Assembly (NCBI GenBank): GCA_009877105.1
Contig: WXFD01000018.1
Coordinates: 1 to 64,000, forward strand
Direction of reading: 5' to 3'
Origin: Bacteroidales bacterium
GTDB taxonomy: Bacteria > Bacteroidota > Bacteroidia > Bacteroidales > VadinHA17
Length of the DNA: 64,000 bases
Positions 1 to 7,935 of this stretch are shown in pieces. The notes under the pieces were generated by a model. The model searched no databases, had not been told where the DNA came from, and worked only from the letters and a program-made list of their open reading frames with translations. Within the stretch, counting starts at the first letter, position 1; every line of letters starts with the position of its first letter. A program made the position numbers and the translations under genes.

Positions 1-158
1 TTAAGTTCTTGTGTGAAATTTTCTGTATTTTTATTTATCATAATAGAAGGGTGTGTTTTTGTTGTAAGCACTTCAAATATAACTAATTAAGTTGTAAATG
101 AAGAACAAAAACCCCCTTTTTATGAATAATTCAGGCTAGAATAAAATCTTTCTTGGTT

Positions 159-566
159 ATGAAAAAGTTACAATTATTAAGATTAATAACTTTTCTTTTT
201 TTTATGATTCTGGTAGTAAATTGTGATCCTGATAATAGAAAAATGAAAATAATAAACAATAGTAGTTCAGGTATTTATTATAATGATAGCTATATGTATC
301 CAGATACTACTCTAAGAATTGATGACAATCCTAGTTCGCTTTCAAGATTACTGTTGTCTCCTGGTGAAACAGTGTCAAATCCAAGGAGAGGTAGCTGGGA
401 GGGAGTATTTGAGAATATTGATACCTTAATGATTTTCATTTTCGATGAGGCGACAGTGAAAACCGTTCCATGGGATACGATCAGGAAAAACTATATGATA
501 CTGAAGCGGTATGATTTAAGCTATGAGGATCTGGTAAAAATGGAGTGGAGGGTGGTGTATCCGTAA
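159..566 (+). CDS. Small hypothetical lipoprotein
   Basis: The 135-residue protein has a basic start (MKKLQ), a hydrophobic stretch and a lipobox-like VVNC, so it is probably a lipoprotein held in the cell envelope. The ATG at 159 is preferred over an upstream in-frame TTG at 153 because it gives a normal signal peptide. The C-terminus ends in a KRYDLSYEDL segment; such short Tyr/Asp-rich tails occur in small Bacteroidota lipoproteins. The flanking DNA is AT-rich. No catalytic motif is visible and I do not recognise a function. Its neighbours are gene fragments, so this gene sits in a decaying or accessory stretch. Confidence 0.6.
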   Translation: MKKLQLLRLITFLFFMILVVNCDPDNRKMKIINNSSSGIYYNDSYMYPDTTLRIDDNPSSLSRLLLSPGETVSNPRRGSWEGVFENIDTLMIFIFDEATVKTVPWDTIRKNYMILKRYDLSYEDLVKMEWRVVYP

Positions 567-593
567 AATAATGTTTTTTAGGCATATTGGTAA

Positions 594-749
594 GATACTG
601 TGCCTGGCGAAGTAGCAGATGTTGTAGTTAAGTACCAATTGCAGGATAATTTTAACAAAATCATTGATCTGAGAAGGTATGATAATCAATACACAGCCAG
701 CCAGCCTGGAGGGCTGCAAATCCAATATCCATGGTTATATCCATGGTAA
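594..749 (+). pseudogene. Possible gene remnant, C-terminal fragment
   Basis: An open frame of 51 codons follows a TAA at 591-593 and has no plausible start codon, yet its first part reads like coding sequence (for example KYQLQDNFNKIIDLRRYDNQ). The LRRYD segment resembles the LKRYD segment near the end of the lipoprotein just upstream, so it may be the tail of a decayed paralogue. The last 15 or so codons run into GC-rich repeat-like DNA and may not be original coding sequence. The match is short and could be chance. Confidence 0.3.
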
Positions 750-887
750 ATGTCTGCCCTGGCTTTCAACGCCGGAGGTGTTGAAGAACAGCAGCTTCAA
801 CCCTCTCCGGGGTTGGTCGGCAGGGCCGGAGAACTACCCCGGATGTTACCGGGGACATTGGACTTAAAAGCCCCGCTGGAGCGGGGC
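700..887. repeat. Cluster of short GC-rich inverted repeats
   Basis: Several hairpins are packed together. CCATGG occurs twice around 730-746. A tcaacgcc/ggtgttga arm pair lies at 766-784 (one G-T pair). CCCCGG/CCGGGG lies at 837-854. A perfect 8-bp arm pair, GCCCCGCT/AGCGGGGC, lies at 870-887. The cluster separates a possible gene remnant from a truncated ORF6N gene. It looks like a non-coding repetitive element of the palindromic (REP-like) kind found between genes, but a copy number cannot be judged from one window. Confidence 0.5.
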
Positions 888-904
888 AGGCTCCCAGGCT
901 TTAA

Positions 905-1312
905 AAAATTAAAAGAAACATAAAGCGCTTTCCTGGCAATTTTATGTTCCAACTAACTGAAAAAGAGAAAGAAAAGATGGTCGTAATTTGCGACCACCTC
1001 CAGAACCTGAAATACTCCCCGTATTTACCTTATGCTTTTACAGAACATGGATCTGTTATGCTTGCAAATATTCTGAACAGCGACAGGGCGATAGAGGCAT
1101 CTATACGGATCGTTGAGATCTATATTAAAATGAGGGAGTTGGTACTTTCTCATAAGGATATTTTACTAAAGCTGGAACAGCTGGAAAAAAGAGTAGGCAA
1201 GCAGGATGAAAACATTGCTATGATCCTCCAGTATTTGAGAAAATTTATTGATGTCCAGGAAAGACCCAGGAAAACGATAGGCTATAAACAATCCGGGACC
1301 GACAAACAATAA
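905..1312 (+). pseudogene. Truncated ORF6N-domain protein (5' end lost)
   Basis: Translation in this frame from 905 gives a block (KRNIKRFPGNFMFQLTEKEK) that matches the middle of ORF6N-domain proteins, which are phage- and mobile-element-linked putative DNA-binding proteins common in Bacteroidota. It continues through the conserved YLPYAFTEHGSVML and a C-terminal coiled coil (LLKLEQLEKRVGKQDE). A TAA at 902-904 closes the frame upstream, so the first 35-45 residues of the domain are missing. The ATG at 944 lies inside the conserved domain and is unlikely to be the original start. GC-rich hairpins lie exactly where the missing 5' end should be, suggesting deletion or insertion there. Confidence 0.65.
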
Positions 1313-1622
1313 TCCCTGCAGCTCCCAAAAATCTTCTAATTGTTCCCACATTTTTGGGAGCAGCTCCCCCTCGGCCGTGCCCTGCCGGCTTATTTTTTGT
1401 CATGCCTGTCTGCCGCCAGATAGACTTTTTGCTCCGGCACACTTGCAGCACATTGTTTTTGTTTTCTCTTTTAATTGATTTTAGCGGTAAAAAGCCAAAA
1501 GCAAAGAGCCGCGCCCACCGTTCAAACAAAAAGACACGGCCGGAAAATAATCCTCCAATGGCTGATTACCCCAGACTACGGAAGGGCATTATGGATACTG
1601 TCACGGTTTAAGCTTCAGCAGC
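1313..1622. other. Intergenic region with a 12-bp inverted repeat
   Basis: Perfect 12-bp arms (gctcccaaaaat at 1321-1332 and its complement at 1350-1361) enclose a 17-nt loop just after the truncated ORF6N gene. This could be a transcription terminator or the end of a mobile element. The rest, to 1622, holds open frames in both directions with no domain-like content and a base composition unlike the neighbouring genes. I see no gene in it. Confidence 0.5.
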
Positions 1623-3239
1623 CTACTCAAATGAGAACCTGAAATTTTCGTTTTTCTTTGATCCTGTTCTGAATATGTTGGCAGATGAAACATAAATCCT
1701 GGTTCCGGAGGACTCCGGTCGTTTTTCTCCTTTAACCACCAGGCGCACCTTGTGTTCCCCGGGGGTGAGGCCCATTATGTGCCACATGCTTTCCTCCGGC
1801 TGCTGCTGGTTGCCAAAGTAATAATAGGTATCAATGGTCCTGTGAAGCTTTCCGTCGATATAAACGTCGGCCTTGCCGCCGTCCCTGTACAGGTTCCCGG
1901 TGAGGGAGATACCCGTTCCGCTGAATTCCAGTACAAGTTCATCACCAGGCCTGTCAGAATACATGGATTGCCTAACGGGCACGCTGCCGGCCCCGTAATT
2001 TACCTCGAGTGGTTTCCATGCACCGGTGAACCTGAAACCGCCCTTTTCAAACACCGAGATCTTCTTGTCAAACAGGATATTGGGAAACGCAACCTCAAGC
2101 CGGGGCCGGACCGGTTCCTGCGGACGGATAAGGATCCTGTTGCCGGTTACCCTGCCGCCTTCTTTGGAAATAAGATCCAGGGCATAATTGTATGTGCTTT
2201 GCACTGCCGAATTAAATGAATAGGTTGTAAAAATGAAAAGTGAATCGCCGATTGCCTTTACACCATCCTGCATTTCCTGCGGCAGTCCGCTGAAACCGTT
2301 TATAACTCCGAGGACCGCGAGTGCATTCGAGGGATTGCAGTCCGAATCCTGGCCGCAGCGTGTTGAGATTTCAAGGGTTTTGTACGGATCACCGTCACCA
2401 TACAGTAATCCCATAACTATGTAGGCTCCATTGAGTTTTGCATCGATATTGAAGTCGGTTCCTGCCCCGCAGATATCCACATCACCCCATTTATTTTCAA
2501 GTTCCTGCCAGGCTGCGCGCCAGTCGGAAGGATAGTGCCCGTGAAGCTTTATCACATCTTCCACTATCTTATGATAGTCACTTTCTTCAGGGAGTGATCT
2601 CAGGGCCTGTTTGACGATCTTCCTGATGTCCGGTTCGAAGTAAGCCTCTGCATAAAGCGCTGCAACAAATATTCCCCCGTACACACCGTCGCCGTAATTC
2701 ATGATATGTCCTATCTTGTCGGCAATCCCCGAAGCTGTGCGTGGCATTCCTGGACACATGAACCCAATGTAGTCGGCCTCAATCTGAAAATCAATGTCAT
2801 CGGCATGAATATTGTATTCCGGGTTTCCTGACAGGGGAGCAAAGATCGAATCGAGATAATTCTTCCGGGCCTGCATGTTGGCATGCCATAAAGGATAACC
2901 GGCCTTTGCGAGCATCTCCTGGAACTGTTTCTGCGAAGCATCCATCCCAAATTTATCCATTGTCATAAGAAATGTAAGCTGGACATATATATCATCCTGC
3001 CATATGCTTCCTTTAATATCCTCCGGTTTCCAGTTTATGGGATCTTCATAGGTCTTTCCCCCGGCTTTGAATTCCGTGGGAGCACCGTATGTGACACCAA
3101 TCATTTTGCCTGCCCAGCCGCCGGCAATCTTATCCTTCAAAACGGCGGGATCTATCTTCCTGAATCCGGTGCCTGATTCCTTGCAGGAAAACATGCCAAG
3201 CACCAGGATAACTGACAAAAAACCGAAAATTTTTTTCAT
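1623..3239 (-). CDS. ADP-ribosylglycohydrolase-fold lipoprotein
   Basis: This 538-residue protein belongs to the ADP-ribosylglycohydrolase (DraG/ARH) fold family. The start is taken at MKKIFGFL (3239) rather than 28 codons upstream, because that gives a signal peptide ending in a lipobox with Cys19. Family hallmarks are GGWAGKMIGVTYG near the start of the mature protein, WQDDIY, HADDIDFQIEADYIG, a GDGVYGG loop, and the metal-binding GQDSDCN near residue 297. The last 150 or so residues form a separate beta-rich domain resembling a carbohydrate-binding jelly roll (VYIDGKLHRTID). Exported members occur in Bacteroidota carbohydrate loci and may cleave N- or O-glycosidic bonds; the true substrate is unknown. 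A nucleoside hydrolase and ribokinase lie upstream in the same direction, which favours a ribosyl substrate. Confidence 0.8.
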   Translation of the reverse strand: MKKIFGFLSVILVLGMFSCKESGTGFRKIDPAVLKDKIAGGWAGKMIGVTYGAPTEFKAGGKTYEDPINWKPEDIKGSIWQDDIYVQLTFLMTMDKFGMDASQKQFQEMLAKAGYPLWHANMQARKNYLDSIFAPLSGNPEYNIHADDIDFQIEADYIGFMCPGMPRTASGIADKIGHIMNYGDGVYGGIFVAALYAEAYFEPDIRKIVKQALRSLPEESDYHKIVEDVIKLHGHYPSDWRAAWQELENKWGDVDICGAGTDFNIDAKLNGAYIVMGLLYGDGDPYKTLEISTRCGQDSDCNPSNALAVLGVINGFSGLPQEMQDGVKAIGDSLFIFTTYSFNSAVQSTYNYALDLISKEGGRVTGNRILIRPQEPVRPRLEVAFPNILFDKKISVFEKGGFRFTGAWKPLEVNYGAGSVPVRQSMYSDRPGDELVLEFSGTGISLTGNLYRDGGKADVYIDGKLHRTIDTYYYFGNQQQPEESMWHIMGLTPGEHKVRLVVKGEKRPESSGTRIYVSSANIFRTGSKKNENFRFSFE

Positions 3240-3411
3240 ACCAGTTGAGTTTATTCTGTAAAACCTTGTTCTTTTCCTTTTTTTGCTTTTCTGTTTCGGG
3301 AAACATCTGAATTCATTTACCAATCATGTTTTCCCGTTTTCACGGCGGATTATTTTATGATAGTCGGATTTTCTCCCACGCGTCACATTCTGAACAAAAA
3401 GCCTGAGTCAT

Positions 3412-4413
3412 TTACTTTCCAAGCGGAATGTGCATAATCCTTTCCTCTATGAACCCGGCCATATCCTGTACGGGCATTTTCTGAACCACGTAGAATTGAT
3501 TGCCATCCGGGTCATCAGTCCATCCGTTGCTGCCGTCGGTGTTCACAATGATTTTCCCCCTCACAGTATCGAAAAACCCGTCGGTTCCGTAAACACCGAT
3601 AAGAACGGCAGTCTCATCCCAGCTCATCCTTCCCATCCTGTCTTCCTCCGACATTGGTATGCTTATTTTGAACACATCCTTTACCGGGCTGCCAGATACC
3701 GGCAGCTGCATCACCTTCAGGCCCGTCCTGATTTCTACTCCAATTTCCCAGCCGGTGAATATAATTTTACCGGGCCAGTTGTCGAACACATACTTTGACG
3801 ATAATGAGTCAATGTAAACATTGAATTCCCTGCCTTCAGGGAATTTTCCGGCCATTGACACGAGCAGCTTTACCTTTTTTGAAACCAGGTCACGGCCGGA
3901 GAGGGGGCTGACAGCATCCGCCTCTGATCTGAGAAGATTGGCCAGGTTTGTCAGGAATCCGACTGTGACAATTGTAACACTGCCGTCGGGCTGGCTGTTC
4001 AGGATTTTTCTGTACAGCGATACTGCGTCCTGTACCTCATCAGTCGATCTTATTTTATGTGGATAGTTTGCAACCAGCGAATCTGCCCAGTGCTGGGTTG
4101 ATCCCATATTTGCACCTTCCGATTTCGGTGCACCTATCTCAAGTTCCGGCCTTTTGAAATATGTATTTATTATTTCGATAGAAGGAGCAACAAGTTCGTG
4201 CTTATTTGATGATATGGTTGCCAGGATTTCGGCTTTTCCGCTGTCGGCCATGGCGTGGAGAAAGGCCAGGGCACCCACGTCGTCATAGTCAGGACCCAGA
4301 TCGGTATCGAAGATTATTTTCGGGATGCCGGTCTCATTCCTGGATGCCGGGTTCAGGCATCCGCCGAGGGTGAGGACCAGGAAAATGAGGAAAAGGATTT
4401 TGTTGGTCATCAT
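3412..4413 (-). CDS. Nucleoside hydrolase-family lipoprotein
   Basis: The protein (333 aa) resembles inosine-uridine preferring nucleoside N-ribohydrolases, which split the N-glycosidic bond of nucleosides to give ribose and a base. The calcium-binding aspartate cluster typical of the family is present at residues 36-45 (DTDLGPDYDD). A signal peptide with lipobox GGC (Cys19) predicts an envelope lipoprotein, whereas classical family members are cytosolic. Later conserved parts include VTVGFLTNLANLL and the WDETAVL block near the C-terminus. It sits between ribokinase and the ADP-ribosylglycohydrolase-like protein. Released ribose would need import before phosphorylation. Some exported homologues may act on other ribosides. 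Confidence 0.8.
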   Translation of the reverse strand: MMTNKILFLIFLVLTLGGCLNPASRNETGIPKIIFDTDLGPDYDDVGALAFLHAMADSGKAEILATISSNKHELVAPSIEIINTYFKRPELEIGAPKSEGANMGSTQHWADSLVANYPHKIRSTDEVQDAVSLYRKILNSQPDGSVTIVTVGFLTNLANLLRSEADAVSPLSGRDLVSKKVKLLVSMAGKFPEGREFNVYIDSLSSKYVFDNWPGKIIFTGWEIGVEIRTGLKVMQLPVSGSPVKDVFKISIPMSEEDRMGRMSWDETAVLIGVYGTDGFFDTVRGKIIVNTDGSNGWTDDPDGNQFYVVQKMPVQDMAGFIEERIMHIPLGK

Positions 4414-4472
4414 GATCGGGATAAAAGTGTTATTTGTTCTGATGAAACCCCAGCAGAGGCTTCGTTCAGTGT

Positions 4473-5372
4473 TTACTGTAATTCCTTCCTGTATGGGGCT
4501 GAAGACTGGGCCCCCATCCTTGTGACCGATATTGCCGCGGCCCTGTTGGCAAAATCCACAGCATCCTTCAATTCCGCGCCTTCCGCGATCGCAACTGCCA
4601 GCGCCCCGTTGAAAACATCGCCTGCCGCGGTCGTATCCACTGCCTTCACAGGTACAACCGGCACCATGCCTGCAAAATCCTGGTTCATAAGAAAGGCTCC
4701 TGCCGCACCCATGGTTATTACAACATTACGGACGCCTTTATGGAGAAGTTTCCCGGCAGCTGTCCTGGCAGATGCGGCATCGGTTACTTTGATACCTGTA
4801 AGTAATTCAGCCTCAATTTCATTTGGAGTGATCAGGTAAAGGCACTCAAGCAGTTCGTTGGGCAGCAGCCTTGCCGGAGCGGGATTGAGGATAACCCTGA
4901 TCCCCTTGTTGAACACTTTCTGCGCCACAAATTCCACAGTACTCACCGGGATCTCAAGCTGCATGAGAAAAACATCATGCGAATCAGCCTCAAAGGCGGC
5001 ATCCTCAATGTCGTAGGCTGCAAGTGTGGCATTTGAACCCTGGGCAACTACAATGCAGTTTTCACCATTCTCATCTACCGTAATCAGAGCAATTCCGGAT
5101 GGATTTTTGGGATCCCTGATTATGAATCTTGTGTCGATACCTTCAAATTTAAACAAATGGATTGCCTGTTCCCCGAACAGGTCATTCCCGGTCTTTGTGA
5201 CAAATGTCACCTTGCCTTCGAGCCTTGCAGCCGCAACAGCCTGGTTTGCTCCCTTGCCTCCCGGGTTCATGAGAAAAGTGCCGCCGAGTACGGTTTCACC
5301 GGGAGCCGGCAGTTTTTTTGCTTTGATCACCATATCGGTGTTGGAGCTTCCGATGACGATTATTCTGTTCAT
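4473..5372 (-). CDS. rbsK: Ribokinase
   Basis: This 299-residue PfkB-family kinase most closely resembles ribokinase, which phosphorylates D-ribose at O5 using ATP in the cytosol. The start at 5372 (MNRIIVIGSSNTDMV) fits the family; the frame extends 53 codons upstream without homology-like content. The substrate-binding NPGGKGANQAVAAARL motif is near the N-terminus. The anion-hole and catalytic motif DTTAAGDVFNGAL, containing the catalytic Asp, is near residue 250. The gene ends 59 bp before the nucleoside hydrolase, so the two are probably co-transcribed, making a nucleoside-to-ribose-5-phosphate route plausible. Confidence 0.85.
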   Translation of the reverse strand: MNRIIVIGSSNTDMVIKAKKLPAPGETVLGGTFLMNPGGKGANQAVAAARLEGKVTFVTKTGNDLFGEQAIHLFKFEGIDTRFIIRDPKNPSGIALITVDENGENCIVVAQGSNATLAAYDIEDAAFEADSHDVFLMQLEIPVSTVEFVAQKVFNKGIRVILNPAPARLLPNELLECLYLITPNEIEAELLTGIKVTDAASARTAAGKLLHKGVRNVVITMGAAGAFLMNQDFAGMVPVVPVKAVDTTAAGDVFNGALAVAIAEGAELKDAVDFANRAAAISVTRMGAQSSAPYRKELQ

Positions 5373-5534
5373 TTGGCTGCGAGTAAAAATACAGATCCCT
5401 AAGATAAATTTTTCCTTTAAATAAATACATAAATTGTAACAGTCAAAAAAGGCCGGCAGCGGAAATAACGCATGGCTGTAATTAAATGATACCGGAGAAG
5501 CATGTAAACTGATCCGGATGGCACGGGACAAAAA

Positions 5535-5587
5535 AACACAGGACGGTAAGGAGTACTAACATAAAATATTCCTCACTCTCCTGTGTT
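5535..5587. repeat. Imperfect inverted repeat between operon segments
   Basis: Nine-base perfect arms (aacacagga at 5535-5543 and tcctgtgtt at 5579-5587) flank a 35-nt spacer that contains a further AGGA/TCCT pair. It lies in the 250-bp gap between the TabA-like gene and ribokinase. It could be a terminator for the upstream genes, or an mRNA-stabilising or repetitive element. No T-tract follows on the minus strand, so a simple intrinsic terminator is uncertain. Confidence 0.35.
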
Positions 5588-5623
5588 GTCCTGCGTTTCT
5601 CCCCGTCCGTCCGTGACGATTCC

Positions 5624-6079
5624 TCAGCCGATCCTGACTTTTACAACCACTTTCCTGACTGGACCGGGTTGGTTGGCCGGAGCTATTTTGGGCTGATGTG
5701 CATCTTCAGGGAAAAATATCCCGTATGCTCCCTTTGAGAGGGTAATATAGTCCCCGTCGCCACCCAGGATCTCAATATCCTTTTCTGGGTTGTAGGGAGT
5801 GATGACATGCATCTTTCCTGTGTGATTGACGCCAATCTGTTCAACACCGTCGGCGATATACTGAATATCAATATAATTCCTGTGACATTCCCATTTTCCC
5901 TGTTCTTTGGGTATCGAGTCGTACACCTGTACCAGTGCGTAAAGGTTTGCCCCGTCAATTTCATACCTGCCTGGTTCCATTGCCGAGAAGTCGGTCCCGG
6001 CAATATACTCAAGTCCCCTGGCGATCCCCGGCGATATTGCCGAGTACAATTGTCTGTTTTTTATAATGTCTGCTATCAT
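5624..6079 (-). CDS. YhcH/YjgK/YiaL (TabA-like) family protein
   Basis: The 151-residue protein is a small cupin-like beta-sandwich protein of the YhcH/YjgK/YiaL family (DUF386). Recognisable parts are the central HRNYIDIQYIADG segment, and the C-terminal FFPEDAHQPKIA, whose His and acidic residues are thought to bind metal. Relatives include EbgC, TabA and proteins of sialic-acid operons, where a role as sugar isomerase or mutarotase-like accessory enzyme has been suggested. It lies 46 bp downstream of the KDPG aldolase gene in the same direction, so a helper role in sugar-acid metabolism is likely. Its exact reaction cannot be read from the sequence. Confidence 0.85.
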   Translation of the reverse strand: MIADIIKNRQLYSAISPGIARGLEYIAGTDFSAMEPGRYEIDGANLYALVQVYDSIPKEQGKWECHRNYIDIQYIADGVEQIGVNHTGKMHVITPYNPEKDIEILGGDGDYITLSKGAYGIFFPEDAHQPKIAPANQPGPVRKVVVKVRIG

Positions 6080-6125
6080 TTCAGAAGTTTTTTTAAGTTG
6101 GATTTTACTGTAATTTCAGCTGTTT

Positions 6126-6815
6126 TCAGATCTTTACCGGGTACTGCTGCCTCAGTCTCTTCACCAGGGCAACTGCATTCCTGACATCTTCTTCGATTTT
6201 TTTGAAGTCTCCGGCTTTGACAAGTTCGGATTTGATCAGTTGTGATCCCATGCCTACGCAGACAACCCCGGCCTTGAACCATTCGGTCAGGTTGGCCTCA
6301 GTGGGTTCCACGCCGCCGGTTGGCATTATCTGGGTCCATGGCATCGGGCCCTTCATTGCTGCCACGAACTTCGGACCACCGACCTGGCTGCCCGGGAATA
6401 TTTTTACGATTTCGGCCCCGAGAGCCTCTGCCCTTGATATTTCAGAAGCTGATCCGCAGCCCGGCGACCAGAGGATTTTCCTCCTGTTGAGAACCCCGGC
6501 CATTTCCTCATTGAGTATCGGCGACACAATGAAGTTGGACCCCAACTGTACATACAGAATAGCTGTGGGGGCATCAATGACCGAGCCGGTGCCAATGATC
6601 ATGTCGGGAAACTCGGCTGCAGCAAACTTGTTCAGCTGTTCAAAGACCACATGTGCATAATCGCCCCTGTTGGTAAACTCGAATAGTCTTATCCCGCCTT
6701 TATAGCATGCTTCAATTACTTTCTTGCACACTTCTGCATTACTGTTGAAGAAGACCGGGATCATTCCTTCTTCTGCCATCCTCAGGGCAACCTGAATTCT
6801 TGTAAATCTAGCCAT
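6126..6815 (-). CDS. eda: KDPG/KHG aldolase
   Basis: This 229-residue enzyme matches 2-keto-3-deoxy-6-phosphogluconate aldolase, a cytosolic class I aldolase that splits KDPG into pyruvate and glyceraldehyde-3-phosphate. The Schiff-base lysine lies in EIVKIFPGSQVGG. The early segment RLFEFTNRG corresponds to the catalytic glutamate region, and the phosphate-binding region is around MPTGGVEPTEANL. At 229 aa it is slightly longer than enterobacterial Eda (about 213), as is usual in Bacteroidota. The KDG kinase gene lies just upstream in the same direction, completing the KDG to triose route. Confidence 0.9.
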   Translation of the reverse strand: MARFTRIQVALRMAEEGMIPVFFNSNAEVCKKVIEACYKGGIRLFEFTNRGDYAHVVFEQLNKFAAAEFPDMIIGTGSVIDAPTAILYVQLGSNFIVSPILNEEMAGVLNRRKILWSPGCGSASEISRAEALGAEIVKIFPGSQVGGPKFVAAMKGPMPWTQIMPTGGVEPTEANLTEWFKAGVVCVGMGSQLIKSELVKAGDFKKIEEDVRNAVALVKRLRQQYPVKI

Positions 6816-6873
6816 TGTATATTATTTGATATTTATATCCGTAAATTATTTCTGTTGAGACATTTTCAAGGGC

Positions 6874-7911
6874 TTACCTTGACACTCTTCCTGAGGCATC
6901 GCCGCCCATGAGAGTTTCGACCTCTTTGACGTTTACCATATTGAAGTCGCCATGGATGGTATGTTTGAGGCAAGAAGCCGCAACTGCAAAATTCAGGGCG
7001 CGCTGGTCATCGCCGGGGAAAGTGATGAGACCGTAAATAAGTCCGCCCATGAAGCTGTCACCGCCTCCGACCCTGTCAACAATATGGGTTATGTCGTATA
7101 CGGGTGCTTCGTAAAGTTTCTTACCATCCCAAAGCACACCCGACCAGGTGTTATGGTTGGCGTTGATCGATCCGCGGAGTGTGATTATGACTTTCTTTGC
7201 CCGCGGGAATTTCTGCATCAGCTGGCGGCACACCGATTCATAGGCCGCTGCCTCCACGTGCCCCTTTGTAACATCCACTCCCTCAGGGTGTATACCAAAC
7301 ACTTTCTCCGCATCTTCCTCATTGCCAAGGATAATGTCGCAACCTGACACCAGGTCGGGCATTACTTCCGGCGCCTTTTTGCCCCATTTCCAGAGATTTT
7401 TCCTGAAATTAAGATCTGTCGATACGGTTATTCCTTTTTTGTTGGCAACCTCAATGGCCTCCTTGCATGCAAGTGCCGCTCCTTCAGATATTGCAGGGGT
7501 TATTCCTGTCCAGTGAAACCATGTTGCACCTTCAAATACCGAATCCCAGTCTACCATACCGGGCTTGATTTCAGCAATGGCGGAATTGGCACGGTCGTAG
7601 ATCACCTTACTTGGACGTGCCACTGCACCGTTTTCGAGGAAATATATGCCTATCCTGTCTCCGCCGAAAATGATTTTGTCAGTCCCCACATTGAGCCTTC
7701 TGAGTTCCATGATGCAGGAATCCGCGATGTCATTCTTCGGGAGCCTGGTAACATAGTCGGTCTTCAATCCGAAGTTGGCCAGGGAAACAGCCACATTGGC
7801 CTCACCTCCTCCGAATGAGGCATTGAACTGCTTTATCTGGCTGAAGCGCTCAAAACCGGGAGTTGCGAGCCTCAGCATGATCTCTCCGAAAGTTACGATT
7901 CTGTGATTCAT
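6874..7911 (-). CDS. kdgK: 2-keto-3-deoxygluconate kinase (PfkB family)
   Basis: The protein (345 aa) is a PfkB-family sugar kinase of the KDG kinase group, which converts 2-keto-3-deoxygluconate to KDPG. The N-terminus TFGEIMLRLATP, the FGGGEANVAVSLANFG substrate motif and the C-terminal DRVGGGDSFMGGLIYG ATP/catalytic motif are all clear. Assignment as KDG kinase rather than another PfkB enzyme rests on the adjacent KDPG aldolase (58 bp downstream) and on the overall resemblance to Bacteroidota KdgK. It is likely co-transcribed with the BASS transporter gene 24 bp upstream. Confidence 0.85.
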   Translation of the reverse strand: MNHRIVTFGEIMLRLATPGFERFSQIKQFNASFGGGEANVAVSLANFGLKTDYVTRLPKNDIADSCIMELRRLNVGTDKIIFGGDRIGIYFLENGAVARPSKVIYDRANSAIAEIKPGMVDWDSVFEGATWFHWTGITPAISEGAALACKEAIEVANKKGITVSTDLNFRKNLWKWGKKAPEVMPDLVSGCDIILGNEEDAEKVFGIHPEGVDVTKGHVEAAAYESVCRQLMQKFPRAKKVIITLRGSINANHNTWSGVLWDGKKLYEAPVYDITHIVDRVGGGDSFMGGLIYGLITFPGDDQRALNFAVAASCLKHTIHGDFNMVNVKEVETLMGGDASGRVSR

Positions 7912-7935
7912 AGTGTGAATTTTATGGTTTTTTAA

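Noticed and set aside
1354..1611. 85-codon frame after the truncated ORF6N gene
   Set aside because: Its content is low in domain-like features and overlapped by an equally long minus-strand frame; treated as non-coding.
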